A stretch of 64,000 bases of DNA. It comes from Paraburkholderia sp. Tr-20389. Lineage in GTDB: Bacteria > Pseudomonadota > Gammaproteobacteria > Burkholderiales > Burkholderiaceae. The translations under genes and the position numbers were made by a program. The notes beneath the pieces are model-generated. The model saw nothing but the letters and a program-made list of their open reading frames with translations, had not been told where the DNA came from and searched no databases. The stretch is taken from positions 1 to 64,000 of the forward strand of contig NZ_JAAGPD010000013.1 of the NCBI RefSeq assembly GCF_017104565.1. Direction: 5' to 3'. The first letter of the stretch is position 1. Each line of letters begins with the position of its first letter. Below are positions 1 through 8,619 of this stretch, one piece after another.

Positions 1-1202
1 GCGCGCTGATCCGCGAGCTGTACACCTTCCTGCGCCAGGCCGACGCGCGTGAACTGGGCGGCCTGTTCCGTCAGCTGGACGCGGCCGTTGGCTCCGCCAA
101 GGCCGCGATTCAGGAAAAAATCGACAACCACGTCACTCACGTCGTGCCTATCATCGCCGACATCGATGCGGGTTTCGGCAACGCCGAAGCGACATACCTC
201 CTGGCCAAGCAGTTCATCGAAGCGGGCGCATGCTGCATCCAGATCGAAAACCAGGTGTCCGACGAGAAGCAGTGCGGTCACCAGGATGGCAAGGTCACCG
301 TGCCGCACGAAGACTTCCTGGCCAAAGTGCGTGCTATTCGCTATGCGTTCCTGGAACTGGGCGTGGACGACGGCATCATCGTGTGCCGTACCGACTCGCT
401 GGGCGCCGGTCTGACCAAACAGATCGCCGTGACCCATACGCCGGGCGACCTGGGTGACCAATACAACGCGTTCCTCGATTGCGAGGAGTTGTCGGCCGAC
501 GAACTGGGCAATGGTGACGTCATCATCAAGCGCGACGGCAAGCTGCTGCGTCCCAAGCGCCTGCCTAGCAACCTGTTTCAGTTCCGCGCCGGCACGGGCG
601 AGGCGCGCTGCGTACTGGATTGCGTCACCGCACTTCAAAACGGTGCTGACCTGCTGTGGATCGAAACCGAAAAGCCGCATATCGCCCAGATCGCAGGCAT
701 GGTCAACGAAATTCGCAAAGTGGTCCCGAACGCCAAGCTGGTGTACAACAACAGCCCGTCGTTCAACTGGACGCTGAATTTCCGCCAGCAGGCGTATGAC
801 GCAATGAAGGCCGCGGGCAAGGATGTGTCGGCATATGATCGCGCGCAGCTGATGAGCGTGGAATACGACCAGACCGAACTGGCGAAGCTTGCCGACGAAA
901 AGATCCGGACCTTCCAGGCGGACTCGTCGCGCGAAGCAGGCATCTTCCACCACCTGATCACGCTGCCGACATACCACACGGCCGCATTGTCGACCGACAA
1001 CCTGGCGAAGGAGTACTTTGGCGACCAGGGCATGCTGGGTTATGTGGCTGGCGTGCAGCGCAAGGAAATCCGTCAGGGCATCGCCTGCGTGAAGCACCAG
1101 AACATGTCCGGCTCGGACATCGGCGACGACCACAAGGAGTACTTCAGCGGTGAAGCGGCTCTGAAAGCGGCGGGTAAAGACAACACCATGAACCAGTTCT
1201 GA
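1..1202 (+). CDS. aceA: isocitrate lyase, 3' part
   Basis: C-terminal portion (about 400 residues) of isocitrate lyase, which splits isocitrate into succinate and glyoxylate in the glyoxylate shunt. The frame is already open at base 3, so the start lies outside the window. The catalytic signature KQCGHQDGK is visible near base 270-300, and NNSPSFNWTLNFRQQ near 748-790. The sequence resembles the long (about 530-residue) Pseudomonas-type enzyme rather than the shorter Escherichia coli type; this is recognition from memory of the family. It ends in KDNTMNQF and is followed 20 bases later by a strong terminator, so it is probably the last gene of its transcript. It looks like core chromosome. 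Confidence 0.95.
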   Translation, partial: ALIRELYTFLRQADARELGGLFRQLDAAVGSAKAAIQEKIDNHVTHVVPIIADIDAGFGNAEATYLLAKQFIEAGACCIQIENQVSDEKQCGHQDGKVTVPHEDFLAKVRAIRYAFLELGVDDGIIVCRTDSLGAGLTKQIAVTHTPGDLGDQYNAFLDCEELSADELGNGDVIIKRDGKLLRPKRLPSNLFQFRAGTGEARCVLDCVTALQNGADLLWIETEKPHIAQIAGMVNEIRKVVPNAKLVYNNSPSFNWTLNFRQQAYDAMKAAGKDVSAYDRAQLMSVEYDQTELAKLADEKIRTFQADSSREAGIFHHLITLPTYHTAALSTDNLAKEYFGDQGMLGYVAGVQRKEIRQGIACVKHQNMSGSDIGDDHKEYFSGEAALKAAGKDNTMNQF

Positions 1203-1512
1203 TACCAGTAATACTAGAAGCAAAACGCCGACCCATACAGGTTGGCGTTTTTTCTCGGCGAGATTCCTCGCGGGGCTCTAGTCAGTAGTGTTCTGGTGTG
1301 CTTCCGCAGCAGAAGCTGCGCGTGTGGCTCGGCATGAGGATTGCGCGGTTGCCTCGCCACGCTCATCTTGTAGATGGGACAAGACTAGAATTTGACATAA
1401 ATCAAATTATCAACATTATATAGGCATCCTATCTATTTGCGAATGGTTGAGATGTCATCGAGGGTGGCGGAACGTTCTAAGTAAAGTGTCCGGTGACCGA
1501 CGCTGCGCCGGT
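1203..1512. other. intergenic region with an AT-rich FNR/ANR-like site
   Basis: No gene is visible. After the aceA terminator the DNA becomes AT-rich around 1385-1440. TTGACATAAATCAA at 1392-1405 matches the FNR/ANR box pattern TTGAT-N4-ATCAA at 9 of 10 positions. The same bases read as a -35 TTGACA with TTATAT 18 bases downstream (1416-1421). Rightward transcription from here would run antisense to the leftward gene at 1513-1971. Whether this is a working promoter cannot be told from sequence. Confidence 0.35.
1222..1254 (+). terminator. intrinsic terminator of aceA
   Basis: A 12-bp stem with a 6-base CATACA loop: AAAACGCCGACC pairs with GGTTGGCGTTTT (one G-T pair), and the run of T continues to 1253. 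It begins 20 bases after the aceA stop codon. Confidence 0.9.
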
Positions 1513-1971
1513 TCAATCTGCTTCGGGAATCGGCGAACTCGCCGTACCCTGAAGGAACCGCGCGAGCTGCCGCTCCGCGTCGATGACCTTATGCAGTGGC
1601 GCGACTGTCAGTTGCGAATCATGCAGTGCCAGCAGCTGTTCAAACGCCGGTAGCGCCTCGTCGGCGAGCAGCCATTCTCCCGATTCATGCGCAAGCGTCA
1701 GCGCAGCTTCGACCGCAAGTTCGACGAGTTTGTACAGTGCAACGGGCGCGGCACCGAACCCCGCCTGCTGGAGAAACCACGCAACATACACTGTTCGCAT
1801 CAGCTCGTTGAACAGGTAGTTGTTTCCGTGACAGCGCCGGCATGTCGCGAGCGCCAAGTGATACGAGAGCGACCGCTCCCGCGCGGACAACGCGTCCATG
1901 GGTAACAACATGGCTTTCGAGAGGGGGCGTCTAGATCGGCCCGCGCTACCCGAACCTCGATTGGAACTCAT
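1513..1971 (-). CDS. conserved small protein of unknown function
   Basis: A 152-residue protein, probably soluble and largely helical. It has a Cys-rich spot near residue 44 (CRRCHGNNYLFNELMRT) and a helical middle. I recognise the general look of a Burkholderiaceae conserved hypothetical protein but no function. Two internal Met codons (residues 21 and 25) are alternative starts. None of the three has a clear Shine-Dalgarno sequence, so the first 20 basic, Ser/Arg-rich residues may not be translated. It converges on aceA. Confidence 0.6.
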   Translation of the reverse strand: MSSNRGSGSAGRSRRPLSKAMLLPMDALSARERSLSYHLALATCRRCHGNNYLFNELMRTVYVAWFLQQAGFGAAPVALYKLVELAVEAALTLAHESGEWLLADEALPAFEQLLALHDSQLTVAPLHKVIDAERQLARFLQGTASSPIPEAD

Positions 1972-2289
1972 GTGATTTAGGAAAAACCCCGTCTGATCGG
2001 TGATCGTATTGTAGCGAGACCAGACCTTGCGGCACAGTGCCAGCGCCCCGTCTGGCGCGGTGCTAAAAATGTGCGCAAGTCACGGCGAGGCCTGACCGTC
2101 CGGCGCTACCCCGCGGCGGATGGTTTTCGCGCCGCCGCGCACCCCGTACTGGCGGTCGCAGACATCACAGGCCCGCGACTACAGGATCCCAATTTCCAAT
2201 GGTTTCAATGCGACAGAGATCCAGCGATCTCAACCGCGGGAGACTGGCTGGAACAATGGGACGCACTCAACAGCGCGAGGCCCTGCCGG
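1972..2289. other. intergenic region, nothing recognised
   Basis: Between the HU stop and the upstream end of the 1513-1971 gene. I see no RNA gene, repeat or convincing reading frame. The rightward frame through here continues into the HU gene antisense and is a GC-rich shadow. Promoter elements for the 1971 gene presumably lie in this stretch, but none stands out. Confidence 0.4.
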
Positions 2290-2568
2290 TTACTGACCGT
2301 TGACGGCATCCTTGAACGCCTTGCCGGCAGTGAATTTCACCGTTTTCGCCGCAGCGATTTGGATTTCATCACCGGTGGCCGGGTTGCGGCCCACGCGCGC
2401 GGCGCGGCTGCCTGTCGAAAACGAGCCGAATCCGATCAGTTGGACGGTGCCGCCCTTGGTCACTTCGGCCGTGATGGCCGCGATGATCGCATCGAGTGCC
2501 TCGCCCGTGCTCGACTTGCTTTCGCCGGTGCCAGCTGCGACTGCGTCGATGAGTTCCTGTTTGTTCAT
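2290..2568 (-). CDS. HU-family DNA-binding protein
   Basis: A 92-residue HU/IHF-fold nucleoid protein that bends and compacts DNA as a dimer. It opens [18 protein letters not shown] and carries the family signature around [21 protein letters not shown], the beta-arm region that contacts the minor groove, before the conserved C-terminal [12 protein letters not shown]. The start at 2568 is preferred over an upstream in-frame Met because GGGAGA lies 6-11 bases before it and the N-terminus then matches the family exactly. It is monocistronic and probably core. It is more like HU than IHF. Confidence 0.93.
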   Translation of the reverse strand: MNKQELIDAVAAGTGESKSSTGEALDAIIAAITAEVTKGGTVQLIGFGSFSTGSRAARVGRNPATGDEIQIAAAKTVKFTAGKAFKDAVNGQ

Positions 2569-2872
2569 ATAGATTCTCCCTCTGTCTGATGTCCGCCCAT
2601 GCGCGTCAGACGCACACCCTAACGCATACGCGGCGAGCAATGCAACCTACACGACTTTGCGAGTCCATCAGAGGAGGGTTCGCACTGCCATTGTGGCACC
2701 CTCGCCTGCCGTCGATCGATGCTCGCTGGCACACGACCTACGTCACCGTGAAAGCCGCACTGCCCGACATGTGGGCGGGTGCTCTCAGTCGATTACTCCG
2801 CGAACCCGGCATCCGCGACTCGCGTTTTTCATCGAGCTGCGCTTCAGCTTTCGCGGCAAATGCGAACTGTCA

Positions 2873-3457
2873 TCATAGGCTGGGCGTACGGTTTGCCTGT
2901 TGTTCCAAGAGCCGATTGCGCCGGTCAAGATATCGATCATCGAACAGTCGAAGTGCGGTGCCTTCCAGTGTAAGGCGCGCTTGATTGGTCTTGCACGCCA
3001 TGATGGTTGAGTCCAGGCACCATCCATCGCCCGCAGCCGAGTGTACGGCCGGTGGTCCATACTTCTTAATCGCCGCGTCGTGCATTCCAGTACGGTTCTC
3101 GGAGGTCAGCGGGACGTTGTAGCTGATCATGTCCGCTGCCATCGGACTCTTGACATCGATCGGATTCTTCGTTTCAAAATGCACTGATACTCGTTCTCCT
3201 GGATTTTTCTCGAACGCAATGTCAGTTACGGCTTCTTTGTGCAACGCTAAGGGGACCTGCTTTGTAATTGTGAGACTTGTGCGCTTGGCATGGAAATGTG
3301 CAATCAGAGCGTCGGCTACTTGATCTGGTGACATACCCAGCCGGACCCCGGATATATCAAATGCCGAAGCGTCGACGGGCTCGCCGGCAACCGCGATACC
3401 GCTGATCATCAGTGCCGCCGCTAAGAATGTACGACCGAATAGACCTTGGATTCTCAT
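2873..3457 (-). CDS. exported protein of unknown function
   Basis: A 194-residue protein with a typical Sec signal peptide (MRIQGLFGRTFLAAALMISGIAVAGEP), probably cut after Ala-Gly near residue 25. The mature part starts ASAFDISGVRLGMSPDQV, a pattern seen in small exported proteins that open with a G-x-xLGMS motif. Two Cys near the C-terminus (GWCLDSTIMACKT) could form a disulfide. The start at 3457 is chosen because the upstream in-frame residues are not signal-like. Function unknown. Confidence 0.65.
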   Translation of the reverse strand: MRIQGLFGRTFLAAALMISGIAVAGEPVDASAFDISGVRLGMSPDQVADALIAHFHAKRTSLTITKQVPLALHKEAVTDIAFEKNPGERVSVHFETKNPIDVKSPMAADMISYNVPLTSENRTGMHDAAIKKYGPPAVHSAAGDGWCLDSTIMACKTNQARLTLEGTALRLFDDRYLDRRNRLLEQQANRTPSL

Positions 3458-3503
3458 AGTTTTGGTTGTAGTTGTGTAGGTACAGGCAGATCGTAGATCG
3501 TCT

Positions 3504-3863
3504 TTAACGCTCGTCCGAATAATAGAGGCCAGTCCCACAGGTGCCGCAAAAATGCTCACGAGTGTATGTGTATCGCATCAAGCGGCGCGTCTGCAAGAAA
3601 GTCGCACCGCAACTCACACACGATGGCTTACTTCCGCTTAGCATTGGATGTTGCCCAACGTACCACTCATATGTTTCATTCTCGTACCGTCGAATGGTTC
3701 GATATCGACGAACGAGGAGCAAGATGAGAACTGCGGTTACCAAAAGCGTCACCAACCCTGAGACGACCTGTCCATTTGCAACGTCTGCGAGGCCGCTTAT
3801 ACCGTGTACTCCGAGCATGATCGTGACGAAGAGCGTCAGATACTTTGATACTTTTCTTCTCAT
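3504..3863 (-). CDS. small membrane protein with a zinc-ribbon tail
   Basis: A 119-residue protein. Two hydrophobic segments (about residues 8-27 and 33-50) are followed by a basic stretch and a cytosolic tail with two CxxC knuckles, CVSC (near residue 82) and CGTC (near residue 107). That spacing suggests one zinc ribbon. The start MRRKVSKYLTLF is chosen because the 40 upstream residues are not membrane-like. The next gene leftward begins 46 bases after its stop, so the two may be cotranscribed. Function unknown. Confidence 0.6.
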   Translation of the reverse strand: MRRKVSKYLTLFVTIMLGVHGISGLADVANGQVVSGLVTLLVTAVLILLLVRRYRTIRRYENETYEWYVGQHPMLSGSKPSCVSCGATFLQTRRLMRYTYTREHFCGTCGTGLYYSDER

Positions 3864-4132
3864 TTGAGCGTTAATCCTTATATGATGTGCCGGATGTGCT
3901 CTCCCGGCACCCTTGGATTCCTCACAGATCGCCATGGTGCACGAATCAGCCACATCGACATGTATACGGCATCGATTCTCCAAGACTTTAGCGTGGGCAG
4001 AGCTTTCGAAGTTTCAACAGCCGAATGAGCGACGAGCGCTGCATGCTCGCGTGGCCACCACAGTCCTTGGCGAGGATTAACTCCCGGCAGAATCGCGCGG
4101 AGCTTTAGCAGCCAACCACCACGAGAACGATT

Positions 4133-4762
4133 TTGACAGCAACCGATTTCCTCGAACAATCAAGAAACCCCGTCGCGTGGCGAAAGCGCGCGGCCGCTTT
4201 ACGGCGATCTGCTGACCTGCTTTGGGAGGAGTTCTGCCGGGTATTTATCGCCGCAGTCGCCGAAGCCAGGGACGGTAAGGCGGAGCTGGATCTGGAGGGC
4301 ACGCTTGAGGCATTAGAAGGCGCAAAGCTGCTTTACGGCCTCGCGCTCGAAACCGCGCTAAAGGCGTGGATCATTGAAAATCATCCCTCCAGAATCGAGG
4401 TCCGTGTCACGATGGATGGCGCTGGGGAGGCGACGCACGCTGAACTGAAAGCTCTCGGCGTACCGATGTCGAGCGGTCGTAACCTGCTCGCGCTGGCGGA
4501 AGCAGCTGAACTTTTTGGCGATCGATTCCAGTTCGTTCTTCGGACCGACGGGGACAAGCAGGCAATGCGAAATATTTGTCGAGACCTCGCCGAAGTGGTG
4601 TTGTGGCGCGGACGATATCCCGTTCCGCTCGCATCGGCTGACCCGACCAAACTAGACCCAAGTGTCCCACCGAAGGCTATGGCGCACTACATGCGCGATT
4701 GGCTCGACCCTGTCCTCGATGCACTACTACAGCATAGGGGTAAGCACGCGCCAGTAAGGTGA
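4133..4762 (+). CDS. hypothetical protein, helical, HEPN-like pattern
   Basis: A 209-residue all-helical protein with a TTG start preceded by GAGAACG. The segment AKLLYGLALETALKAWII (residues about 64-81) resembles the first long helix of HEPN-type domains, which often occur in RNA-targeting toxins and abortive-infection proteins. The R-x4-6-H nuclease motif of active HEPN domains is not obvious, so this is only a structural hint. It lies among unrelated small genes in a patchwork region and is convergent with the gene at 4815-5573. Confidence 0.5.
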   Translation: MTATDFLEQSRNPVAWRKRAAALRRSADLLWEEFCRVFIAAVAEARDGKAELDLEGTLEALEGAKLLYGLALETALKAWIIENHPSRIEVRVTMDGAGEATHAELKALGVPMSSGRNLLALAEAAELFGDRFQFVLRTDGDKQAMRNICRDLAEVVLWRGRYPVPLASADPTKLDPSVPPKAMAHYMRDWLDPVLDALLQHRGKHAPVR

Positions 4763-4814
4763 CGGCGTGCGCGAGTTTTCAGCGCGCTAACGCCCCAACC
4801 AGACAAGAAGCAAG

Positions 4815-5573
4815 TTATTGGCCCGATTTTTGTGAGGCTGAACGCAGCTCTTCAGCCTGAAGCAACTCCTCAGCCTTCCTTGCGCGCAGTTGTTGAGCTT
4901 TCAGATCAGGCATTTCTCGCTCGAACAGTGCTTCAAGCTCTGGTATGAACGTTATGTCGCAAGCACTCTTCTTGTAGCCTTCACGTCGCTGCTGGATCAG
5001 CTTGTTAAACTCCTTTCGCGACCCTTCAAGCTGCACTGTTCCGCGTTCCCCAGCCTTAATCTCCTTGCGTATCTTCCCAGCCACACCGAGCACTTCGAGG
5101 CCGTAGAATGCCAGACGCTCCAACTCGAATTCATACTGCTCCGGTATGTCCGCCCACAGGCCAGTTCGAGCGATCCACGCACCGGTGTCACTGTATTCGC
5201 GTACCAACGCTTTTAGGGGCGCCACGAATGGAACAGGTAGCTCCGCCCACTGCGGCTCCGGGTGGAATTTGAGCGGAATGTCGTGTTGCACCCGCGAGAA
5301 TGCTTCCGGCTCGTGCCGGTAATACTCGTCAAACCCTTCGTGGATCTCATACATGTAGTTGGCGCAGCGGTTCGCAAATGATTCGAGCTGATCCATGATC
5401 TCCAACTTGACGTGACCGACGCGCTGCTTCTCCTTCGCCTTCTCTCGCCGTCTGTCCAGCCACTTTGAAAACGCGTTCCAGCCGACATTGACGGCGGCGC
5501 TGGTAAGTGCACTCGACGCCACGACGGTGAACCAACTTACGTTTGCTGCCGCTGCTGTTGCTTCTGCTGCCAT
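4815..5573 (-). CDS. hypothetical protein with N-terminal membrane anchor
   Basis: 252 residues. An Ala-rich N-terminus with a short hydrophobic stretch (SWFTVVASSALTSAAVNVG, residues 13-31) is followed by a strongly charged, mostly helical cytosolic part ending in a Glu/Leu/Arg-rich probable coiled coil (residues about 215-248). AGGCGGAG precedes the ATG. No catalytic motif recognised. It may be a membrane-tethered component of an unknown system; neighbours give no help. Confidence 0.5.
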   Translation of the reverse strand: MAAEATAAAANVSWFTVVASSALTSAAVNVGWNAFSKWLDRRREKAKEKQRVGHVKLEIMDQLESFANRCANYMYEIHEGFDEYYRHEPEAFSRVQHDIPLKFHPEPQWAELPVPFVAPLKALVREYSDTGAWIARTGLWADIPEQYEFELERLAFYGLEVLGVAGKIRKEIKAGERGTVQLEGSRKEFNKLIQQRREGYKKSACDITFIPELEALFEREMPDLKAQQLRARKAEELLQAEELRSASQKSGQ

Positions 5574-5675
5574 TGCTCCGCCTACTGTTTATCGCGCCCG
5601 TTTCCCGCCTCGTGCCAAACAGCATTCCATACTTTCGCCTTTGGTTGAAGGGCACTACCACTGAAAAACCGAAGG

Positions 5676-6176
5676 TTATCTGATGGATGTCAGGCGGGGA
5701 TCGAGCGCGAATCGTTCATCGTTCTTGAGATCAAAATATTTAGTCGCCGTCGATGTGTTGATCAGTAGATTCCACGAATGCTTGCTGACTGTGCTCGGCA
5801 GAATCACAAAGGGATGCGACGCAAGCAGTGCATCTCCAAATTTTTGTTGGTTCGGACTGACAGCGCCTGGATTCAACCAGTGCGGGTTAGGCACATCTGA
5901 TGGCCGCACGACTTCGATGGACACGGCGGCGATGCTGATTTCCAGCAGCCTGTGTGGAACGCTATCCAGGACGTTGAAGCCCTTATGCACGGCCACTTCA
6001 AGAATGGTGGTCGACGGATCTAACGAGGCATAGATTACTCGCTGCCCGGGTGAAGACCATCGGCCACCCGCCAGGAACGCGCCCTCGGCCGCAAACCACG
6101 TCGGAAAATGCTTCTCCCGTTCAAGTCTCCATACGCTCAACGTGCTCGTGCCGAGGTTTGTCGGCAAGGGCGTCAA
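5676..6176 (-). CDS. RES-domain toxin (NAD+-targeting) of a type II toxin-antitoxin pair
   Basis: 166 residues covering a full RES domain. Family members studied elsewhere degrade NAD+ by phosphorolysis and arrest growth. Visible landmarks are VWRLEREKHF (residues 15-24), the Arg-bearing GGRWSSPGQRVIYAS (about 37-51) and TILEVAVH, which correspond to the conserved Arg, Tyr and LEV-H blocks of the family. Its start codon overlaps the stop of the upstream antitoxin gene by 4 bases (ATGA), so translation is coupled. Confidence 0.85.
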   Translation of the reverse strand: MTPLPTNLGTSTLSVWRLEREKHFPTWFAAEGAFLAGGRWSSPGQRVIYASLDPSTTILEVAVHKGFNVLDSVPHRLLEISIAAVSIEVVRPSDVPNPHWLNPGAVSPNQQKFGDALLASHPFVILPSTVSKHSWNLLINTSTATKYFDLKNDERFALDPRLTSIR

Positions 6177-6694
6177 GAGTACACCCCATAATCCATCCGG
6201 ATGAGCAGCGTTTTTACGAGTTCTGCACCTTCGGAGCTTTGCAGCAGATCGATTGGTCGGCGCTGGTCCAGTCCAATGGCGGGCGTGGAAAGCCAGTGCT
6301 CCGCGGCATCCTTCGATCCCAGAACGTCGATTGCCTGTTCTGTGATTGACGCGAGCCGGATAAGGCGATCGGTCGCGTTGCTATCAAGCAGGCGGTCTTC
6401 ATCCCTGCCGCGCTGCAGAGTGCGTTCACTCACACCGATCGCCTGAAGCAGCGCTTCACGCGCGATGACTTCGTACGCGTCCATCATTTCCCGCGCAAGG
6501 ACAACCGGCAAGCCGTGCGTCACAATGTCATGTGCCTGCAACGGCGTCATATCGGTGACCTTCGTCATCCCCACGGTTAGAGTCCTTTCACTGCTGCCGA
6601 TGTACGTCCCGTACGACGTAATTCGCGTCTGCAACGCTTGCAGAAGGCTGCGAAACGGCGTGCCGTTCCCAAACTGTCGCGTTCTCGGTTCCAT
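6173..6694 (-). CDS. Xre/MbcA/ParS-type antitoxin of the RES toxin
   Basis: 173 residues. The N-terminal half contains a Xre-like DNA-binding region including LLQAIGVSERTLQRG, the helix-turn-helix segment typical of COG5642 antitoxins. The C-terminal half has the DUF2384/MbcA block (AIDVLGSKDAAEHWLSTPAIGLDQRRPIDLL in pieces) that blocks the toxin active site. GGAAAGGAG directly precedes the ATG at 6694 and fixes the start. The gene is upstream of the toxin, and a long inverted repeat lies just ahead of it, as expected for autoregulation. Confidence 0.85.
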   Translation of the reverse strand: MEPRTRQFGNGTPFRSLLQALQTRITSYGTYIGSSERTLTVGMTKVTDMTPLQAHDIVTHGLPVVLAREMMDAYEVIAREALLQAIGVSERTLQRGRDEDRLLDSNATDRLIRLASITEQAIDVLGSKDAAEHWLSTPAIGLDQRRPIDLLQSSEGAELVKTLLIRMDYGVYS

Positions 6695-6705
6695 TTCCAA
6701 ACTCC

Positions 6706-6747
6706 TTTCCGCCACGTGTCGCAATATTTTACGCCAAGTGGCGGAAA
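6706..6747. promoter_or_regulatory. palindromic operator of the RES-Xre operon
   Basis: TTTCCGCCAC (6706-6715) and GTGGCGGAAA (6738-6747) form a perfect 10-bp inverted repeat with a 22-base AT-rich centre. The half-sites are centred 32 bp apart, about three helical turns. It begins 12 bases upstream of the antitoxin start codon, overlapping the ribosome site. This is the expected place for antitoxin autorepression. Confidence 0.7.
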
Positions 6748-6836
6748 ATATCCAACACGTCCGCGGAGGGCGTCGGACTCTTCCATCGCCCGGAGTTGCG
6801 CTATATTGCCCGTCATTCTTCAGACGAGACCCATTG

Positions 6837-7241
6837 ATGAAACGGATTGCGCTGCTCACCCTCGTGCCTGCCCTGCTTGCTGCCTGTGCGCCGGTCGATG
6901 CCGTACGCAAGGAAAGCAGCCTTACGTGGGCGACGGTCACGATCGCCAGTTCGCCGGCCGCGCTGATGCGCTCGGCGCAGGAACGCACCCGGCGCTGCGG
7001 CTTTCTCGTCGGTTCCGTCACGATGGACGGCTCGTATTTTCCCGATACGGCCGATCAGGCGCTCGATCTGACCGTTCACATGGCGGGCGGTGGCGCGGTG
7101 GGCTTCGGCCGGCTGCGCATGGCGACCGATGGCACGTCGACCGCGGTGCGCATCGGCACGCCTGATTCATCGTTTGCTCGGGATGTGGGTGCCCGTGTCG
7201 GCCGGGTGCTGGCCGATCCATCGCTCGCTTGCGACGCCTGA
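6837..7241 (+). CDS. lipoprotein of unknown function
   Basis: 134 residues. MKRIALLTLVPALLAAC is a lipoprotein signal with lipobox LAAC (Cys17), so the protein should be lipid-anchored in the envelope. The mature part has Gly-rich beta-like segments (AGGGAVGFGRLRM). The start at 6837 is chosen because it gives the complete signal peptide. It is transcribed away from the RES-Xre operon from a shared region of 142 bases. The family resembles small Burkholderia lipoproteins, but I cannot name it. Confidence 0.65.
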   Translation: MKRIALLTLVPALLAACAPVDAVRKESSLTWATVTIASSPAALMRSAQERTRRCGFLVGSVTMDGSYFPDTADQALDLTVHMAGGGAVGFGRLRMATDGTSTAVRIGTPDSSFARDVGARVGRVLADPSLACDA

Positions 7242-7374
7242 ACCTGTCGCACCAACCAAGCTTCGCGGCGATGGGAGTGCTCTCCTAGCCGTCGCAACGT
7301 TTAGTGAATGACTCCGTTGGGGATCGCGCCCCGAGCGTCAACCACTTCTAATACTTTTCGCTGGAGTAAAATCA

Positions 7375-7971
7375 ATGCTTTCGAATTTCAACCGAACAGG
7401 CGCCGCTCTCATAGTCGGCGTCACTCTTGCTGGTTGTCACGGCAAGTCGGATCCTTCGCCGGAAAACTTTGTGAAGGCCGTGCAAAAGCATTTGGATACC
7501 ATTGATGCCGTTTGCGTGGACAGCGGACCACTTCCTTTTGATCTCCCGCACTACAGCGGCTCTGTTGGCTATCAGGAGGGGCAGGCGGATGCGCTGGTGA
7601 AGGTTGGCTTGCTTTCAAAGGAGCCAATCAGCGTCAATCAAGACGGTCGAGCGATTCCCGGGTTCCATTATTCAGCAACGGACGAGGGGAAAAAGGCATC
7701 CAGGCCGAATAACCGGATGTGTGGCGGGAAGACACAAATTCAATCGATCACGTGGTCTTCATCGGTCCCGGACAATGCCGCAGACGGTACAACCGTTCAA
7801 GTCAAGTACGTTGCGAAGTTGGTTGAGCGGCCGAATTGGGATGATGAAGCGACTCTTCGGAAGACGCATGTTGAAGTGCTTTCCACGAACGGTGGTACGT
7901 ACAACGCCGAAAATTTCCTTGAACTTACTAGTGATGGCTGGGTTGTGAAGCCGGCGTGGGGAACTCCATAA
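7375..7971 (+). CDS. lipoprotein of unknown function
   Basis: 198 residues with a lipoprotein signal (ALIVGVTLAGC, Cys21). The mature part has three further Cys and no recognised domain. CTGGAGTAAAATCA precedes the ATG, giving a usable Shine-Dalgarno site. Codon usage looks less GC-biased than its neighbours (many AAT, GAT, TTG), which suggests recent acquisition. It lies 133 bases after the preceding lipoprotein gene. Confidence 0.6.
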   Translation: MLSNFNRTGAALIVGVTLAGCHGKSDPSPENFVKAVQKHLDTIDAVCVDSGPLPFDLPHYSGSVGYQEGQADALVKVGLLSKEPISVNQDGRAIPGFHYSATDEGKKASRPNNRMCGGKTQIQSITWSSSVPDNAADGTTVQVKYVAKLVERPNWDDEATLRKTHVEVLSTNGGTYNAENFLELTSDGWVVKPAWGTP

Positions 7972-8157
7972 AAGAGAGCGTCAGTATTGCCTCTCAGGCG
8001 CTAGCGCCCGCTCGAAGAAGCTAACCCAAGGTGTCGGGGTTCGGAATAGGCGGTGGCACAGTGATGAAGCGATGGATCGAATTTGTCCGAAGTCGGAACC
8101 GCGCGCCGGACAGAGAAATCCCATGACTTTCTCCTTTTTCCGATCGATAGACGTTGG

Positions 8158-8418
8158 TCATGCGGGAACGAAATACGGGTGTCCGCCGTCCGGAAACTCG
8201 GACCACTCGACTTCGTTGATGTATTCCGCACACCTCACGAAGAGAGGATTAGCGCCGTGCGCGCTATCAATCTCCAACGCCTGTTCCGGGGCAAATCCGT
8301 GCGGAAACAAGTGCTCGACCACGCGCGCTTCATAGTCCCCACGCACAACGACTATGCGCATCCCGGCGTGAGCGTACCCGGCTAACGGTTTGCCACCACG
8401 TACGTGAATTCTGGTCAT
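8158..8418 (-). CDS. hypothetical protein
   Basis: 86 residues, no signal or membrane segment. GGAAGG lies 8 bases before the ATG at 8418 (MTRIHVRGGKPLAGYAHAGM), which decides this start against two upstream in-frame Met codons. The protein ends with an aromatic, Gly/Pro-rich tail (EWSEFPDGGHPYFVPA). Unknown function. Confidence 0.45.
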   Translation of the reverse strand: MTRIHVRGGKPLAGYAHAGMRIVVVRGDYEARVVEHLFPHGFAPEQALEIDSAHGANPLFVRCAEYINEVEWSEFPDGGHPYFVPA

Positions 8419-8619
8419 GTTCGCGCCTTCCAATTTTCCGTGGTTTAAGACCAAATCTCGTACTGGTGAGGGCACCGTGCGCATTGATAACGTGTACCGC
8501 TTACGTCGTATCCGTACTCGCTCAAGCGTTTGGCTTGGTACTTGTGCCTGCCGCGCAACCAACAGACAAGACTCGTGATGAATGCTTTCATGAAACCCCC
8601 TCGCGTGTTTTCCTGTGCA

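Noticed and set aside
2071-2589. Rightward frame over the HU gene
   Set aside because: It is the antisense shadow of HU and its upstream DNA, with no family-like sequence or ribosome site.
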